Made by a program: the position numbers and the translations under genes. Below the pieces are notes generated by a model. That model was given only the letters and a program-made list of their open reading frames with translations. It had not been told where the DNA came from and did no database searches. This document shows positions 9,034 through 18,534 of a stretch of DNA of 64,000 bases, piece after piece. Within the stretch, counting starts at the first letter, position 1. Each line of letters begins with the position of its first letter. The stretch is from Eudoraea adriatica DSM 19308 (GTDB lineage Bacteria; Bacteroidota; Bacteroidia; Flavobacteriales; Flavobacteriaceae): NCBI RefSeq assembly GCF_000382125.1, contig NZ_KB907548.1, positions 248,001-312,000 of the forward strand, in the 5' to 3' direction.

Positions 9034-9051
9034 CAAATATAGCTATATTTG
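9034..9051. promoter_or_regulatory. Back-to-back -7 elements for two divergent genes
   Basis: CAAATATA-GC-TATATTTG is a perfect inverted repeat. Each arm reads TATATTTG, the -7 consensus, one for the acyltransferase (minus) and one for the rhomboid gene (plus). The two promoters would share about 18 bases and so probably compete for sigma factor. Confidence 0.65.
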
Positions 9052-9075
9052 GCGCTTAATTAAATTGGCAATTTT

Positions 9076-9723
9076 ATGAATTTACATCTTGCTACAATTG
9101 CAATAATGGTTGTAAATGTTTTGATATCCCTCAAAGGTTTCAACGATGTATTATTCTTTGATCGCTATAAGTTTGCAATTGGGGCCATAAAGGCCGGCCA
9201 GCGCGATAGAATGGTTACTTCAGGATTTCTGCATGTAGATATTTCCCACCTCTTCATGAATATGTTTACCTTATATTTCTTTGCACCTGTGGTAATTAGC
9301 TGGTTTGGCTGGGAAAAATTTTTAATTATTTATTTCATTAGCTTAATTGCAGGTAGTTTACTGGCGCTTTTCTTTCATAAAGATGAGCCTTTTTATAGTG
9401 CTGTAGGAGCCAGTGGGGCGGTCACGGGAATATTGTATGCGGCTATATTGCTTCAGCCAGATATGCGTCTTGGCATTATGTTTATACCAGTACCTGTCCC
9501 GGCCTATATTCTGGGTCTGGCCTATATGTTGTATTCCATTTATGGGATGAAAAAACGCCTGGGCAATATCGGGCATACTGCCCACTTTGGTGGAGCCATA
9601 GGCGGTTATGCCACAAGTTTGTTATTTAAACCAGATTTAATAATTACAGATACGCTTATGGTGATAATTCTGGCGGTTCCCATAATAATTCTGTTTATTC
9701 TCGAAAAATTAGGTAAAATTTAA
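9076..9723 (+). CDS. Rhomboid-family intramembrane serine protease
   Basis: A six-helix membrane protease of the minimal bacterial type, 215 residues. The catalytic dyad is visible: Ser113 in GASGAVTG and His170 in HTAHFGGAIGG. The oxyanion-region motif HLFMN (58-62) is also present. The substrate is unknown. It has its own -7 box (9044-9051) and a monocistronic layout. Confidence 0.95.
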   Translation: MNLHLATIAIMVVNVLISLKGFNDVLFFDRYKFAIGAIKAGQRDRMVTSGFLHVDISHLFMNMFTLYFFAPVVISWFGWEKFLIIYFISLIAGSLLALFFHKDEPFYSAVGASGAVTGILYAAILLQPDMRLGIMFIPVPVPAYILGLAYMLYSIYGMKKRLGNIGHTAHFGGAIGGYATSLLFKPDLIITDTLMVIILAVPIIILFILEKLGKI

Positions 9724-9741
9724 AAATAGAAGTTCTGAAAA

Positions 9742-9757
9742 GTAAGTATAAACTTAC
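9742..9757 (+). terminator. Small hairpin after the rhomboid gene
   Basis: GTAAGT-ATAA-ACTTAC can form a 6-bp stem 18 bases after the rhomboid stop codon. It lacks a clear T-run, so a terminator role is weak. Confidence 0.25.
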
Positions 9758-9885
9758 GCTAATATCAGAAATTACAAGATATCTGCTATAAATCTTACCG
9801 TTGGTCGAAAAAAGCCTTCATTTCATATACCTTTTTTGTTCTTTTGTCGTTAATTAATTGCCCAAATTAGTTAAATAACCTACAA

Positions 9886-11538
9886 ATGTTCCATAGAACC
9901 CCCTGTTTACTTTTAGTGATAATAGTCTTTTTTGTATCCTGTAGTGACGAAACCACGGTATTCGTTGACGAACAGCAGGAGAATCTCATTCTGGAAAATG
10001 ATTTTGCTAAGTTAAGCGGCAGTATTAATTTCGAAAATTCCGGGGTACTGGATATTTTTGAAGATGAACAGCTTACAAACAAGCTATACTCGGCTGACAA
10101 AGCCGATGAAGCGGGAGATTATCCATTTTCACTCGTTGCGCAGGTAAATCCGCCAAGGATCGGGGGGAGTACGGTTTTGACTGCATCACACGTTGATGTT
10201 GAAGGAGATTATGCCTATGTCTCCTACAACAAGGCAGGTGAAGATTATTATGGAGCCATTGATATTGTAAACGTGACAGACCCGCACAATCCTGTGGTAA
10301 CTTCACGACTCATCTATTTAAATTCCGATATTAACTCGTTAAAATATTCAAACGGATACCTGTATGCGGTTGGGGGTCTTAATAAAGAAGCATCTTTTAC
10401 AGCTACTTCCAGCTCATTTGTAACTAAAATAAAAATTAATGCCGGAGGCAGGATGGATTTAAGTGCCGGAATTCTTTATGGTTACCAGCCTGGTGATAAT
10501 GCAACCGATATAGAGGTCAACGGCAAGGAAGTTTATGTTACCAGTGGAAAAAACGGTTCTGTTACTATATACGACGTAAAAGATTTTACTGTTAAAAACG
10601 AAGAATTATTCTCAGACTTGCGTTCATTGGCATATGACAACAACAAGGTGGCCATACTGGATGCAGACTTTGGCTTACGCATTCTGGATGATAATTTAAA
10701 CACGGAAAAGGAAATTCCAATTAGTTCCGACTTCGGCACATTTACTAAAAGAACAGTTGATTTTTTGGATGATAAAATTGTTGTGGCCGAAGGTAGCAAA
10801 GGGGTTGGTTTATATTCGTACAGTTCTGGCACACTATTACAGTATATACCAATAAGTATTGATCCCAATAAGGAAGTAACAGGTGATATAGTCAATAATG
10901 CCGTTGCTTTTAATAAGGATGTAATATTTATGGCCAATGGTGGTGCCGGACTATCCTTATCTGAAGATAGAGGCCCTGGTGCTTCACCGTACGGAGTTTT
11001 AAAGATCGATGGTTCAGTGAATTATGTAGAATCAAAAGGAGACTATGCTTTCGCCGCTTCAGGAGCAGAAGGTCTGCAAATCATTAAATTAAATAGATTG
11101 TCACAAAGTCTGGCAGGGACTTGTGCGACGCTAACGGAATATGATGGCACATCTAAACTTGTGATCAACCAGGGGCAGGATATTGCCTTTAGAGGAGCAA
11201 AGCGATTTAATTCTATACAAGTAAGCGGTTCCTTATTAATGTGCGGTTCCTGGACAGTTAAGAATGATGTTGATATAAAAAGCAATAGCGGCCTTCTGGA
11301 AATGAATGGCAATCTTTTGGTGGGCAGGAATAGGGATAGGAAAGAAATTAATATTGAGGAAGGTGCTACCTTGCGTATTGAAGGAGATCTTACTATTTAT
11401 GGCGATTTGGATTTAAAAGACGGATCTACAATAGAATTTATTGGTTCTGATTCCGTAGTCAATATTTTTGGCGAGGTTAAAATTGGTGAAAATGTCACAA
11501 TAGCCGGTGAATTTGACGATGTTCAGAATAAGTTTTAA
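9886..11538 (+). CDS. LVIVD-repeat beta-propeller lipoprotein
   Basis: 550 residues with a lipobox FVSC (Cys19), so it should be a surface or periplasmic lipoprotein. The body contains repeated blocks ending in I-D-I-V/V-T-I-Y followed by a polar turn (for example AIDIVNVTDPHNPVV and SVTIYDVKDF), the LVIVD propeller pattern. The last 130 residues are different: a short strand-rich segment with recurring INIEEGATLRIEGDL-type repeats, resembling a right-handed beta-solenoid. The function is unknown. It is followed by a strong bidirectional terminator shared with the TlpA-like gene. Confidence 0.75.
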   Translation: MFHRTPCLLLVIIVFFVSCSDETTVFVDEQQENLILENDFAKLSGSINFENSGVLDIFEDEQLTNKLYSADKADEAGDYPFSLVAQVNPPRIGGSTVLTASHVDVEGDYAYVSYNKAGEDYYGAIDIVNVTDPHNPVVTSRLIYLNSDINSLKYSNGYLYAVGGLNKEASFTATSSSFVTKIKINAGGRMDLSAGILYGYQPGDNATDIEVNGKEVYVTSGKNGSVTIYDVKDFTVKNEELFSDLRSLAYDNNKVAILDADFGLRILDDNLNTEKEIPISSDFGTFTKRTVDFLDDKIVVAEGSKGVGLYSYSSGTLLQYIPISIDPNKEVTGDIVNNAVAFNKDVIFMANGGAGLSLSEDRGPGASPYGVLKIDGSVNYVESKGDYAFAASGAEGLQIIKLNRLSQSLAGTCATLTEYDGTSKLVINQGQDIAFRGAKRFNSIQVSGSLLMCGSWTVKNDVDIKSNSGLLEMNGNLLVGRNRDRKEINIEEGATLRIEGDLTIYGDLDLKDGSTIEFIGSDSVVNIFGEVKIGENVTIAGEFDDVQNKF

Positions 11539-11556
11539 GACCTATTGGACTCCATT

Positions 11557-11591
11557 AAAAAACCCTGATGCGATAAGCATCAGGGTTTTTT
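11557..11591. terminator. Bidirectional intrinsic terminator
   Basis: Stem CCCTGATGC (11563-11571), loop GATAA, and GCATCAGGG (11577-11585) are flanked by an A-run on the left and a T-run on the right. It lies between two convergent genes and should work in both directions. Confidence 0.92.
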
Positions 11592-11612
11592 ACTATTTTA
11601 TATTATAACTAA

Positions 11613-12722
11613 CTATTGAAGTAATTCACTGATTTTATTTTCTAATGCCGTTCCTCTTAAATTTTTAGCAATGATGATTCCATTTTCATCCAGGATGAAA
11701 GTTGCCGGGATCGACTTTACATTATAAAGTTCTGCTATTTCATCAAAATATTTGACATTTGAAACATGGTTCCATTCCAAACCATCATCTTCGATGGCCT
11801 TAGTCCAGTCTTCAAAGCGCCTGTCTAAAGAAACCCCCAGAATATTCAGACCTTTGTCGTGGTATTTTTTATAAACCTGAACCACATTGGGGTTTTCGGC
11901 CCTGCACGGTTTACACCAGGCTGCCCAGAAATCTACTATGGTTACTTTGCCCATCACATCCGTTAAAGCCAATTCATCTCCGGAAGGAGTAGGAGCAGAA
12001 AAATTTGGCGCCTTTACACCGATTGAGGTACTTACAAGCTTATCCAGACTAGTCTTAATTCGTTGACCGACAACAGTTTCCTTAATATTAGGAGTAAGCG
12101 CATCATACAATTCTTTAATTTCCTTTTCGGGAAGCACTTTTGTTTTCAGGACTTTTTCAATAATCAAAGCAGAAATCAGTGCTTCAGGGTTTTCCTTAGC
12201 AAATTTAAGTTCGTAAGTTTTAGCTTCTTCCTGTAATTCAAAATATTCATCCCTTAAGGAGGCCATGGTAGCCGTGTCCTGAATGGCAGAAGCATTCCGC
12301 ATTTCATCTGACATAGATTTTGCTCTTTGTGACATATCCCTTGACTCTTCTAGAAAATCGGCAAACAGATCATTCTGTAAAGTTCCTTTAATCTTAGCAT
12401 AACCCAGGCTGTCTTTCTGTGCATTTACTTCTATATTTCCATTTTCAATAACTATTGGGATATTGCCCCGAACACTGTTGATCAATAAATAGTGAAGCTC
12501 TGGCATTCCAGAAGAGCCGGTAAAAGTAAACTTACCGTTTTCTATAGTCGTGGTGTCTACTTCAATTAATTGATTGGATTCATCAGTTTTCTTAAGGAAG
12601 ACCTGGGTTCCATTCTCCACCTCACCACTTAGGGCACCTTCAATCTTAAATCCATCAGGCGTGGTGTTGCACGCTATAAGCATGCCTAATAGCAAAGTTG
12701 GTAGTATTAATTTTTTCATCAT
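11613..12722 (-). CDS. TlpA-like thiol-disulfide lipoprotein with N-terminal DUF4369-type domain
   Basis: A periplasmic or outer-membrane-anchored thioredoxin-fold oxidoreductase. Lipobox LIAC, then a beta-rich DUF4369-like domain (about 20-110), a helical linker with many charged residues, and a C-terminal AhpC/TSA-TlpA domain with active site WCKPC (269-273) and the cis-proline SIPATF. Members are thought to reduce cytochrome c or other extracytoplasmic disulfides. The start ATG at 12722 (MMKK) is chosen because a TACCTTTG -7 box at 12741-12748 overlaps the alternative TTG start. 369 residues. Confidence 0.9.
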   Translation of the reverse strand: MMKKLILPTLLLGMLIACNTTPDGFKIEGALSGEVENGTQVFLKKTDESNQLIEVDTTTIENGKFTFTGSSGMPELHYLLINSVRGNIPIVIENGNIEVNAQKDSLGYAKIKGTLQNDLFADFLEESRDMSQRAKSMSDEMRNASAIQDTATMASLRDEYFELQEEAKTYELKFAKENPEALISALIIEKVLKTKVLPEKEIKELYDALTPNIKETVVGQRIKTSLDKLVSTSIGVKAPNFSAPTPSGDELALTDVMGKVTIVDFWAAWCKPCRAENPNVVQVYKKYHDKGLNILGVSLDRRFEDWTKAIEDDGLEWNHVSNVKYFDEIAELYNVKSIPATFILDENGIIIAKNLRGTALENKISELLQ

Positions 12723-12740
12723 TTTTAAAAATAAGATGTG

Positions 12741-12748
12741 CAAAGGTA
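12741..12748 (-). promoter_or_regulatory. -7 element for the TlpA-like gene
   Basis: TACCTTTG on the minus strand, an exact TAnnTTTG match, 18 bases before the ATG. It decides the start by excluding the upstream TTG. Confidence 0.6.
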
Positions 12749-12823
12749 CTTATATAAGACAGAATAAAAAAAGTCCTTAGACATAAGATAATGTTAAGGA
12801 AAGATCTATAAAAAAGACTTGTT

Positions 12824-13336
12824 TCAGAATTGGTAGCGTATCCCCAGGGCGATATCAAAGTCAAAATTATCAGAGAAATCATTATATCCTATTATGCCAA
12901 GTTCTGGACGCAGATCAAAAGATAATAAGAGAGGAATGTCAAAATTATATTCTATCCCCACATTACCGGCTGCAAAGACAAATAACCCACCATCGGGAGT
13001 AAATGGTTCATTTCCGCCGCTGCCGGGTACTGGTTCAAAACTAGCACTTCCAAGTCCTCCACCCGCGCCATAGTACCAATTAAAATTACCATCAATATGC
13101 CTTACCCATTCATAAAGCCCTGATACTTTAAAAGCATCAAATTCCCTGCTGTCTCTCCAACCAAGATTTAATTCTAATCTGTGATATCTGCTTAGTAATC
13201 TTTGATAGGAAATTTCAGCGCCAAAACCATCACTGTCGCCCAGACGTAGACCGAGTGCATTGTCAGAAATTTCCTGTGCGCTGATTGTAATAGTAAAAAG
13301 ACACGATAGTAGTAAAACCGGATTAAAAATTTTCAT
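12824..13336 (-). CDS. Outer-membrane beta-barrel-like protein
   Basis: 170 residues with a type I signal peptide (cleavage likely after ITISA, before QEIS). The mature part alternates short beta strands rich in Gly, Tyr and Phe, contains GAGGGLGSA, and ends in GIRYQF with a terminal aromatic residue, as outer-membrane barrels do. It resembles the small eight-strand barrel proteins common in Bacteroidota. No specific function can be given. Confidence 0.7.
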   Translation of the reverse strand: MKIFNPVLLLSCLFTITISAQEISDNALGLRLGDSDGFGAEISYQRLLSRYHRLELNLGWRDSREFDAFKVSGLYEWVRHIDGNFNWYYGAGGGLGSASFEPVPGSGGNEPFTPDGGLFVFAAGNVGIEYNFDIPLLLSFDLRPELGIIGYNDFSDNFDFDIALGIRYQF

Positions 13337-13413
13337 ATGTTCTGATTTTAGTTTAGGTTTAAAATCTATCCCAGCTAATAAAAACTTAATTTTACACCTA
13401 AAATTGTTCTAGA

Positions 13414-16329
13414 TTGGATAAAAATCTGTTAATAGATCTTAAGAGCAGCCTGGCCGGCACTTTGCAATTTGACAAGTTATCAAGGGCTCTATATGCAACT
13501 GATGCATCGGTATACAGAAAAATACCCTTAGCGGTTGCTTTTCCAAAAGATGAAAGTGACATTATAAAACTTGTGCTTTTTGCAAAAAAAAATGGCATTG
13601 GGCTAATACCCAGGACTGCGGGCACGTCACTGGCCGGACAATGTGTTGGAGAGGGTATAGTGGTTGACGTATCCAAACATATGACTAAAATTCTTAAGCT
13701 CGATGTTGAAGGAAAAAGAGTTAGGGTTCAACCCGGGGTTATCAGAGATGAACTTAATCAATATCTCAAAGTTCACGGCTTGTTTTTCGGACCAAATACT
13801 TCAACTTCCAACCGCTGTATGATTGGAGGTATGGTTGGAAATAATTCAAGTGGTACAACATCCATTCAATATGGTGTTACCCGTGACAAAGTCATTTCTT
13901 TAAATACAATACTTTCTGATGGTTCCAGAGCAACCTTTGAGTCCATTACATCTGCAGAATACAAAGAAAAAATCGGCTTAAATAATCTTGAAGGAACCAT
14001 TTATCGTGCATTATTTTCCGAGCTTCAAAAAAAACAGACGCAGCAAAATATCAAAAAGGAATTTCCAAAGGATAGTATTCACAGGAGAAATACGGGTTAT
14101 GCCGTTGATGAATTATTGCACAGCAAACTTTTTGGGGGAAATGAGGAGGAAATTAATATTTGTAAACTGCTAAGCGGAAGCGAAGGAACTCTGGCCTTTA
14201 CAACAGAAATCACCTTGCAATTAGATGATAGTCCACCACCGGTTTCGGCGATGGTAGTAACTCACTACAAAACACTCGAGGATTGCCTCCAGGATGTTGT
14301 TCCGGTTATGAAGCATAATTTGCATCTGTGTGAAATGATGGATAAGGTAATTTTGGATTGCACGAAAAATAACAGAGAACAGTTAGCAAACCGATACTTT
14401 GTTGAAGGTGATCCTGCAGCTTTACTAATGTTAGAGTTGAAGGATGATTCTGAAGCAGCGCTTGAAGGAAATTTGAAAAAACTATTAAAAACGATAGAGA
14501 ATTCCGGACTGAGCTATTCCAGTCCCATCCTCAGGGGTATTGATATTAACAAAGCTATTTCACTTAGAAAAGCAGGTCTTGGCCTTTTAGGAAATATGGT
14601 AGGCGACAGGAAGGCGGTTGCCTGTATTGAAGACACAGCGGTTTCTTTGCCGGATTTAAAAGCTTTTATTGGGGAGTTCACGACGATTATGAAGGATTAT
14701 GGCCAGGACGCCGTTTATTATGCCCACGCAGGTGCCGGTGAGCTTCATTTAAGACCAATTTTAAATTTAAAGCGTTCTGAAGACGTCGCACTTTTCAGGG
14801 ATATTACCACAGATGTAGCTAAACTTACCAAAAAATACGGAGGCTCATTTAGCGGTGAGCATGGAGATGGCATCGTAAGAGCGGAATTTATACCGATGAT
14901 GCTTGGAGAGGAGAACTATGATTTACTGAAGCGTATAAAATCTTATTTTGATCCTGATCATATTTTTAATCCGGGTAAAATTGTGGATGCTTACCCTATG
15001 GACGAATCATTACGTTATGAAATTGATCGGAAGGAACCAAAGATCCGTACAATTTTTGATTTTTCCGATAGCCAGGGAATTTTGAAAGCCGCTGAAAAAT
15101 GCAATGGCAGCGGAGACTGTAGAAAAACCCATAATTCTTCCGGAGGGATGTGCCCGAGCTATCAGGCAACAAAGAATGAAAAGGACACAACCAGGGGCAG
15201 GGCAAATGCATTGCGCGAAGTGCTCACAAATTCAGGTGAACAAAACAGATTTGATTCAGAAGAATTGCTGGAGGTATTCGACCTCTGCCTGAGTTGCAAA
15301 GCCTGCGCAAGCGAATGCCCCAGCAATGTCGATGTTGCGACCTTAAAATCGGAGTTTTTATATCAATATCAGGAGGCAAACGGATATAAATTCAGAAATA
15401 TACTTTTTGCATATAATACCCGGTTAAATGCATTAGGCAGTAAGATTCCTGAATTAACCAATACAATTTATAATTCCCGGCCATTTAGCTATTTGATTAA
15501 GAAAATTTCAGGAATTGCTCCCGAAAGGAGGTTGCCAAAAGTTTCGAATATAAATTTAAATAAGCATCTTCAAAAACTTAATAATCAAGTATATAATAAA
15601 AATAAAGATGTTGTATTATATATTGATGAATTTACGCGATATCTGGATGTTAATCTTGGAAAAGACGCCATAGATTTATTATGTGGGTTGGGATATGGCG
15701 TACGTCTTTATTTTGGTGAAAGCGGACGAACGTTTATCTCAAAAGGATTTTTGAAACAGGCTAAAAAGCTTGCGGATAAAAATATCACAGCATTGCACGA
15801 ATATGCCTCGCAAGGCACTCCTATATTAGGCTTAGAGCCTTCTGCCATACTGACTTTCAGAGATGAATACAAAAGGTTTCATTTTGATACAAATAAAGTT
15901 GAAACAATTGCTGCCGCATCTTTTCTCATTGAAGAATTCCTGTCTGATGAAATAAAAAAAGGTAACATAGGCAAAGAACAGTTTACAAAGTCACCCGCCA
16001 TTATTAAAATCCACAATCACTGCCATCAAAAAGCACTATCAGATCAAAAAATCACTTTTGACATATTAAACCTCCCGGAAAATTATAAAGTAAGTATCAT
16101 TTCTTCCGGATGTTGTGGCATGGCCGGGTCTTTTGGTTATGAAGAGGAACATTATAATACCAGTATGCAAATTGGGGAATTAAAGTTGTTTCCCTCCATA
16201 AGAAGGTCTGGTGAAGAGGTAATAATTTCTGCTAACGGAACCAGTTGCAGGCACCAGATTTATGATGGCACGGGAAGACAGGCACAACACCCTGTGACTA
16301 TATTAAAAAATGCGCTATGCATCAATTGA
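13414..16329 (+). CDS. FAD-linked oxidase / Fe-S fusion (GlcD-GlcF or YdiJ-like)
   Basis: 971 residues. The N-terminal half is a PCMH-type FAD domain (PRTAGTSLAGQCVG, GGMVGNNSSG) followed by the FAD-oxidase C-domain with GEHGDG. The C-terminal half is a succinate dehydrogenase/glycolate oxidase-like Fe-S part: CNGSGDCRK, then CLSCKACASECP, and a CCG-type motif SGCCGMAGSFG. Relatives oxidise D-lactate, glycolate or D-2-hydroxyglutarate and pass electrons to the quinone pool; the substrate here is not decidable. The only usable start is TTG at 13414: a stop lies five codons upstream, and the first in-frame ATG is beyond the first FAD-binding motif. It overlaps the convergent phosphoesterase by 15 bases. 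Confidence 0.9.
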   Translation: MDKNLLIDLKSSLAGTLQFDKLSRALYATDASVYRKIPLAVAFPKDESDIIKLVLFAKKNGIGLIPRTAGTSLAGQCVGEGIVVDVSKHMTKILKLDVEGKRVRVQPGVIRDELNQYLKVHGLFFGPNTSTSNRCMIGGMVGNNSSGTTSIQYGVTRDKVISLNTILSDGSRATFESITSAEYKEKIGLNNLEGTIYRALFSELQKKQTQQNIKKEFPKDSIHRRNTGYAVDELLHSKLFGGNEEEINICKLLSGSEGTLAFTTEITLQLDDSPPPVSAMVVTHYKTLEDCLQDVVPVMKHNLHLCEMMDKVILDCTKNNREQLANRYFVEGDPAALLMLELKDDSEAALEGNLKKLLKTIENSGLSYSSPILRGIDINKAISLRKAGLGLLGNMVGDRKAVACIEDTAVSLPDLKAFIGEFTTIMKDYGQDAVYYAHAGAGELHLRPILNLKRSEDVALFRDITTDVAKLTKKYGGSFSGEHGDGIVRAEFIPMMLGEENYDLLKRIKSYFDPDHIFNPGKIVDAYPMDESLRYEIDRKEPKIRTIFDFSDSQGILKAAEKCNGSGDCRKTHNSSGGMCPSYQATKNEKDTTRGRANALREVLTNSGEQNRFDSEELLEVFDLCLSCKACASECPSNVDVATLKSEFLYQYQEANGYKFRNILFAYNTRLNALGSKIPELTNTIYNSRPFSYLIKKISGIAPERRLPKVSNINLNKHLQKLNNQVYNKNKDVVLYIDEFTRYLDVNLGKDAIDLLCGLGYGVRLYFGESGRTFISKGFLKQAKKLADKNITALHEYASQGTPILGLEPSAILTFRDEYKRFHFDTNKVETIAAASFLIEEFLSDEIKKGNIGKEQFTKSPAIIKIHNHCHQKALSDQKITFDILNLPENYKVSIISSGCCGMAGSFGYEEEHYNTSMQIGELKLFPSIRRSGEEVIISANGTSCRHQIYDGTGRQAQHPVTILKNALCIN

Positions 16330-17187
16330 TTCGTCTTCTCCTTGTTTTTGCTTTTGTCTGAATTCCTGTTTTGTTTCAAGGGAGTTAATAAGATCGCTTA
16401 ACTCCATTGATTTCAAATCTTCATCTGCAAAGAAAGGCGAAAGTTTGTCATAGCTATAATTATAGATTTTCCATCGTTTAAACGAATATTCCAAAGCAGT
16501 AAGGTTTTCTACCCAGTCACCGGAATTCAGATACGTACATTTTCTATTTTTTTTCTCAAAAGTTTCTTTTTCTGGCTGGTGAATATGCCCACATATAACA
16601 TAGTCATAACCCCTGTAAAGAGCAGTTTCTACAGCATTTTTCTTAAAGAGATTACTATATTTTTCGGCATTTTTTGCATTGCTTTTTATTTTCCCGCTTA
16701 AAGAATATTTTTCTTTTCCCAATTTGGTAAAGAACCAGTTTAGAACCCGATTAGAGTGAAGTAAAATTTGGAATCCGGTATCACCCATTTTAGCAAGCCT
16801 CTTTGATTGTGGAATAGAAATATCAAAAACATCTCCATGAAAAATCCAGGCTTTCCTGCCATCCATATTTAAAACTAAGTTGTCTTGAATAGACAAGTTC
16901 CCCATCCGGGTATAGCTGAACTTCCGTAGTTTTTCATCTTGGTTGCCGGTAATATAAATGACTTCGGTTCCCTTTGAAGCCATACTTATAATTTTTTTTA
17001 GAATCTTTAAATGTGATGCAGGAAAGAAGTGATTGTTAAACTGCCCTACATCAAGAATATCACCATTCAGGACTAGCTTTTTTGGTTCAATGCTACTTAA
17101 ATAAGCCATTAGCTCCTCTGCATGACAGTTGGGAGTGCCCAAATGCACATCCGATATTACCACTACTTCTAAACGACGCTTTTTCAA
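16315..17187 (-). CDS. LpxH-like metallophosphoesterase
   Basis: A calcineurin-type phosphoesterase with the metal motifs DVHLG, GDILD, GNQDE, HGD and GHIHQ in order. The length (290) and sequence are like the UDP-2,3-diacylglucosamine diphosphatase-type family of Bacteroidota, which acts in lipid A synthesis; this assignment is by similarity. The start must be TTG at 17187, as an in-frame TAA lies nine codons upstream and the first ATG would remove the DVHLG motif. The C-terminus is charged (Lys/Gln/Glu-rich). Confidence 0.85.
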   Translation of the reverse strand: MKKRRLEVVVISDVHLGTPNCHAEELMAYLSSIEPKKLVLNGDILDVGQFNNHFFPASHLKILKKIISMASKGTEVIYITGNQDEKLRKFSYTRMGNLSIQDNLVLNMDGRKAWIFHGDVFDISIPQSKRLAKMGDTGFQILLHSNRVLNWFFTKLGKEKYSLSGKIKSNAKNAEKYSNLFKKNAVETALYRGYDYVICGHIHQPEKETFEKKNRKCTYLNSGDWVENLTALEYSFKRWKIYNYSYDKLSPFFADEDLKSMELSDLINSLETKQEFRQKQKQGEDESIDA

Positions 17188-17326
17188 GGGATAAGGAAAT
17201 TTTCTGTAAAATTAAACCCATTGGTATAGTTTCATTTTAAATCAAAGTCATTATTGCTTAAAACTAAGGTTAAGTTTAACCTCATTAATTATTCATTTGT
17301 TACCTCACTATTAACTAAACCTGTGT

Positions 17327-17357
17327 TTTGTTTCCCATCATTTAACATCTATCTTTG
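17327..17357 (+). promoter_or_regulatory. Consensus Bacteroidota promoter upstream of aroC
   Basis: TTTG (17327-17330), 19 bases, TATCTTTG (17350-17357): an exact match to the phylum consensus in both boxes and in spacing. The aroC ATG is 53 bases downstream. Confidence 0.8.
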
Positions 17358-17410
17358 GCTATTGAAAAAAGAGTTAGTACTTCTAATTAGATATAAAAGC
17401 ATCTTGGCTT

Positions 17411-18475
17411 ATGGCAGGCAACACATTTGGAACACTTTTTAGACTCACTTCTTTTGGCGAATCTCATGGGAAGGCAATTGGTGGTGTTTTAGACGGGTGT
17501 CCGTCTGGGATAGAGCTGAATATGGAAGCAATACAGGAAGAGCTGGACAGAAGAAAACCCGGCCAGTCCTCTATAGTAACACAGCGTAAGGAGCCGGATA
17601 CCGTGGTTTTTTATTCCGGAATATTTGAGGGGCGGACTACCGGCACCCCAATTGGATTTGCGATTTATAATACAAATCAGAAATCAAAAGACTACTCACA
17701 TATAAAGGACTCATATCGCCCGTCTCATGCAGATTATGTTTATGACAAGAAATATGGTTTTAGAGACTATAGGGGAGGAGGCAGGAGTTCTGCTCGTGAA
17801 ACAGCCAGTCGTGTAGTAGCCGGGGCGATAGCCAAACAATTTTTAAATGAGGTTGTTATAAACGCCTATGTTTCGAGGGTTGGTTCAATTCAACTGGAAA
17901 AACCCTATTCAGAGCTGGACCTTAATCTAACCGAAAGCAATGCGGTGCGTTGTCCGGATCCTGATACAGCCGCCCTAATGGAATCATATATTAAAGAAAT
18001 CCGAAAGGAAGGTGATACCGTTGGTGGAATTATTAGCTGTGTTATCCAAAATGTCCCTGTTGGACTTGGCGAACCTGTTTTTGATAAGCTTCATGCCGAA
18101 CTTGGCAAAGCAATGTTATCCATTAATGCGGTCAAAGGTTTTGAATATGGCAGCGGTTTTGAAGGAGTTAAAATGAAAGGAAGTCTTCATAATGATCAAT
18201 TCAAACCAGATGGCAGTACAATTACCAATAATAGTGGCGGAATACAAGGAGGTATTAGCAATGGCATGGACATTTATTTCAATGTAGCCTTTAAGCCGGT
18301 TGCAACGGTAATTCAGCCTTATGAAACTATCGATAAAGATGGGAATATGGTTAAAACCCAGGGTAAGGGCCGACATGATCCGTGTGTTGTGCCAAGAGCA
18401 GTACCTATTGTAGAAGCAATGGCTGCTTTGGTACTTGCGGATTTTACTTTACTCAATAGAACTATCAAATTATAA
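17411..18475 (+). CDS. aroC: Chorismate synthase
   Basis: The last step of the shikimate pathway: EPSP to chorismate with reduced FMN. Diagnostic motifs are all seen: GESHG near the N-terminus, RRPG-type DRRKPGQ, the [10 protein letters not shown] loop, and the C-terminal [18 protein letters not shown]. 354 residues, the usual length. It has its own consensus promoter; the symporter gene follows after 59 bases. Confidence 0.98.
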   Translation: MAGNTFGTLFRLTSFGESHGKAIGGVLDGCPSGIELNMEAIQEELDRRKPGQSSIVTQRKEPDTVVFYSGIFEGRTTGTPIGFAIYNTNQKSKDYSHIKDSYRPSHADYVYDKKYGFRDYRGGGRSSARETASRVVAGAIAKQFLNEVVINAYVSRVGSIQLEKPYSELDLNLTESNAVRCPDPDTAALMESYIKEIRKEGDTVGGIISCVIQNVPVGLGEPVFDKLHAELGKAMLSINAVKGFEYGSGFEGVKMKGSLHNDQFKPDGSTITNNSGGIQGGISNGMDIYFNVAFKPVATVIQPYETIDKDGNMVKTQGKGRHDPCVVPRAVPIVEAMAALVLADFTLLNRTIKL

Positions 18476-18534
18476 ACCTTGTTTTTTAGGGGGTTTCCTG
18501 TCAAAATACTATCTTTCTAGCCTAAACTTTTTTT

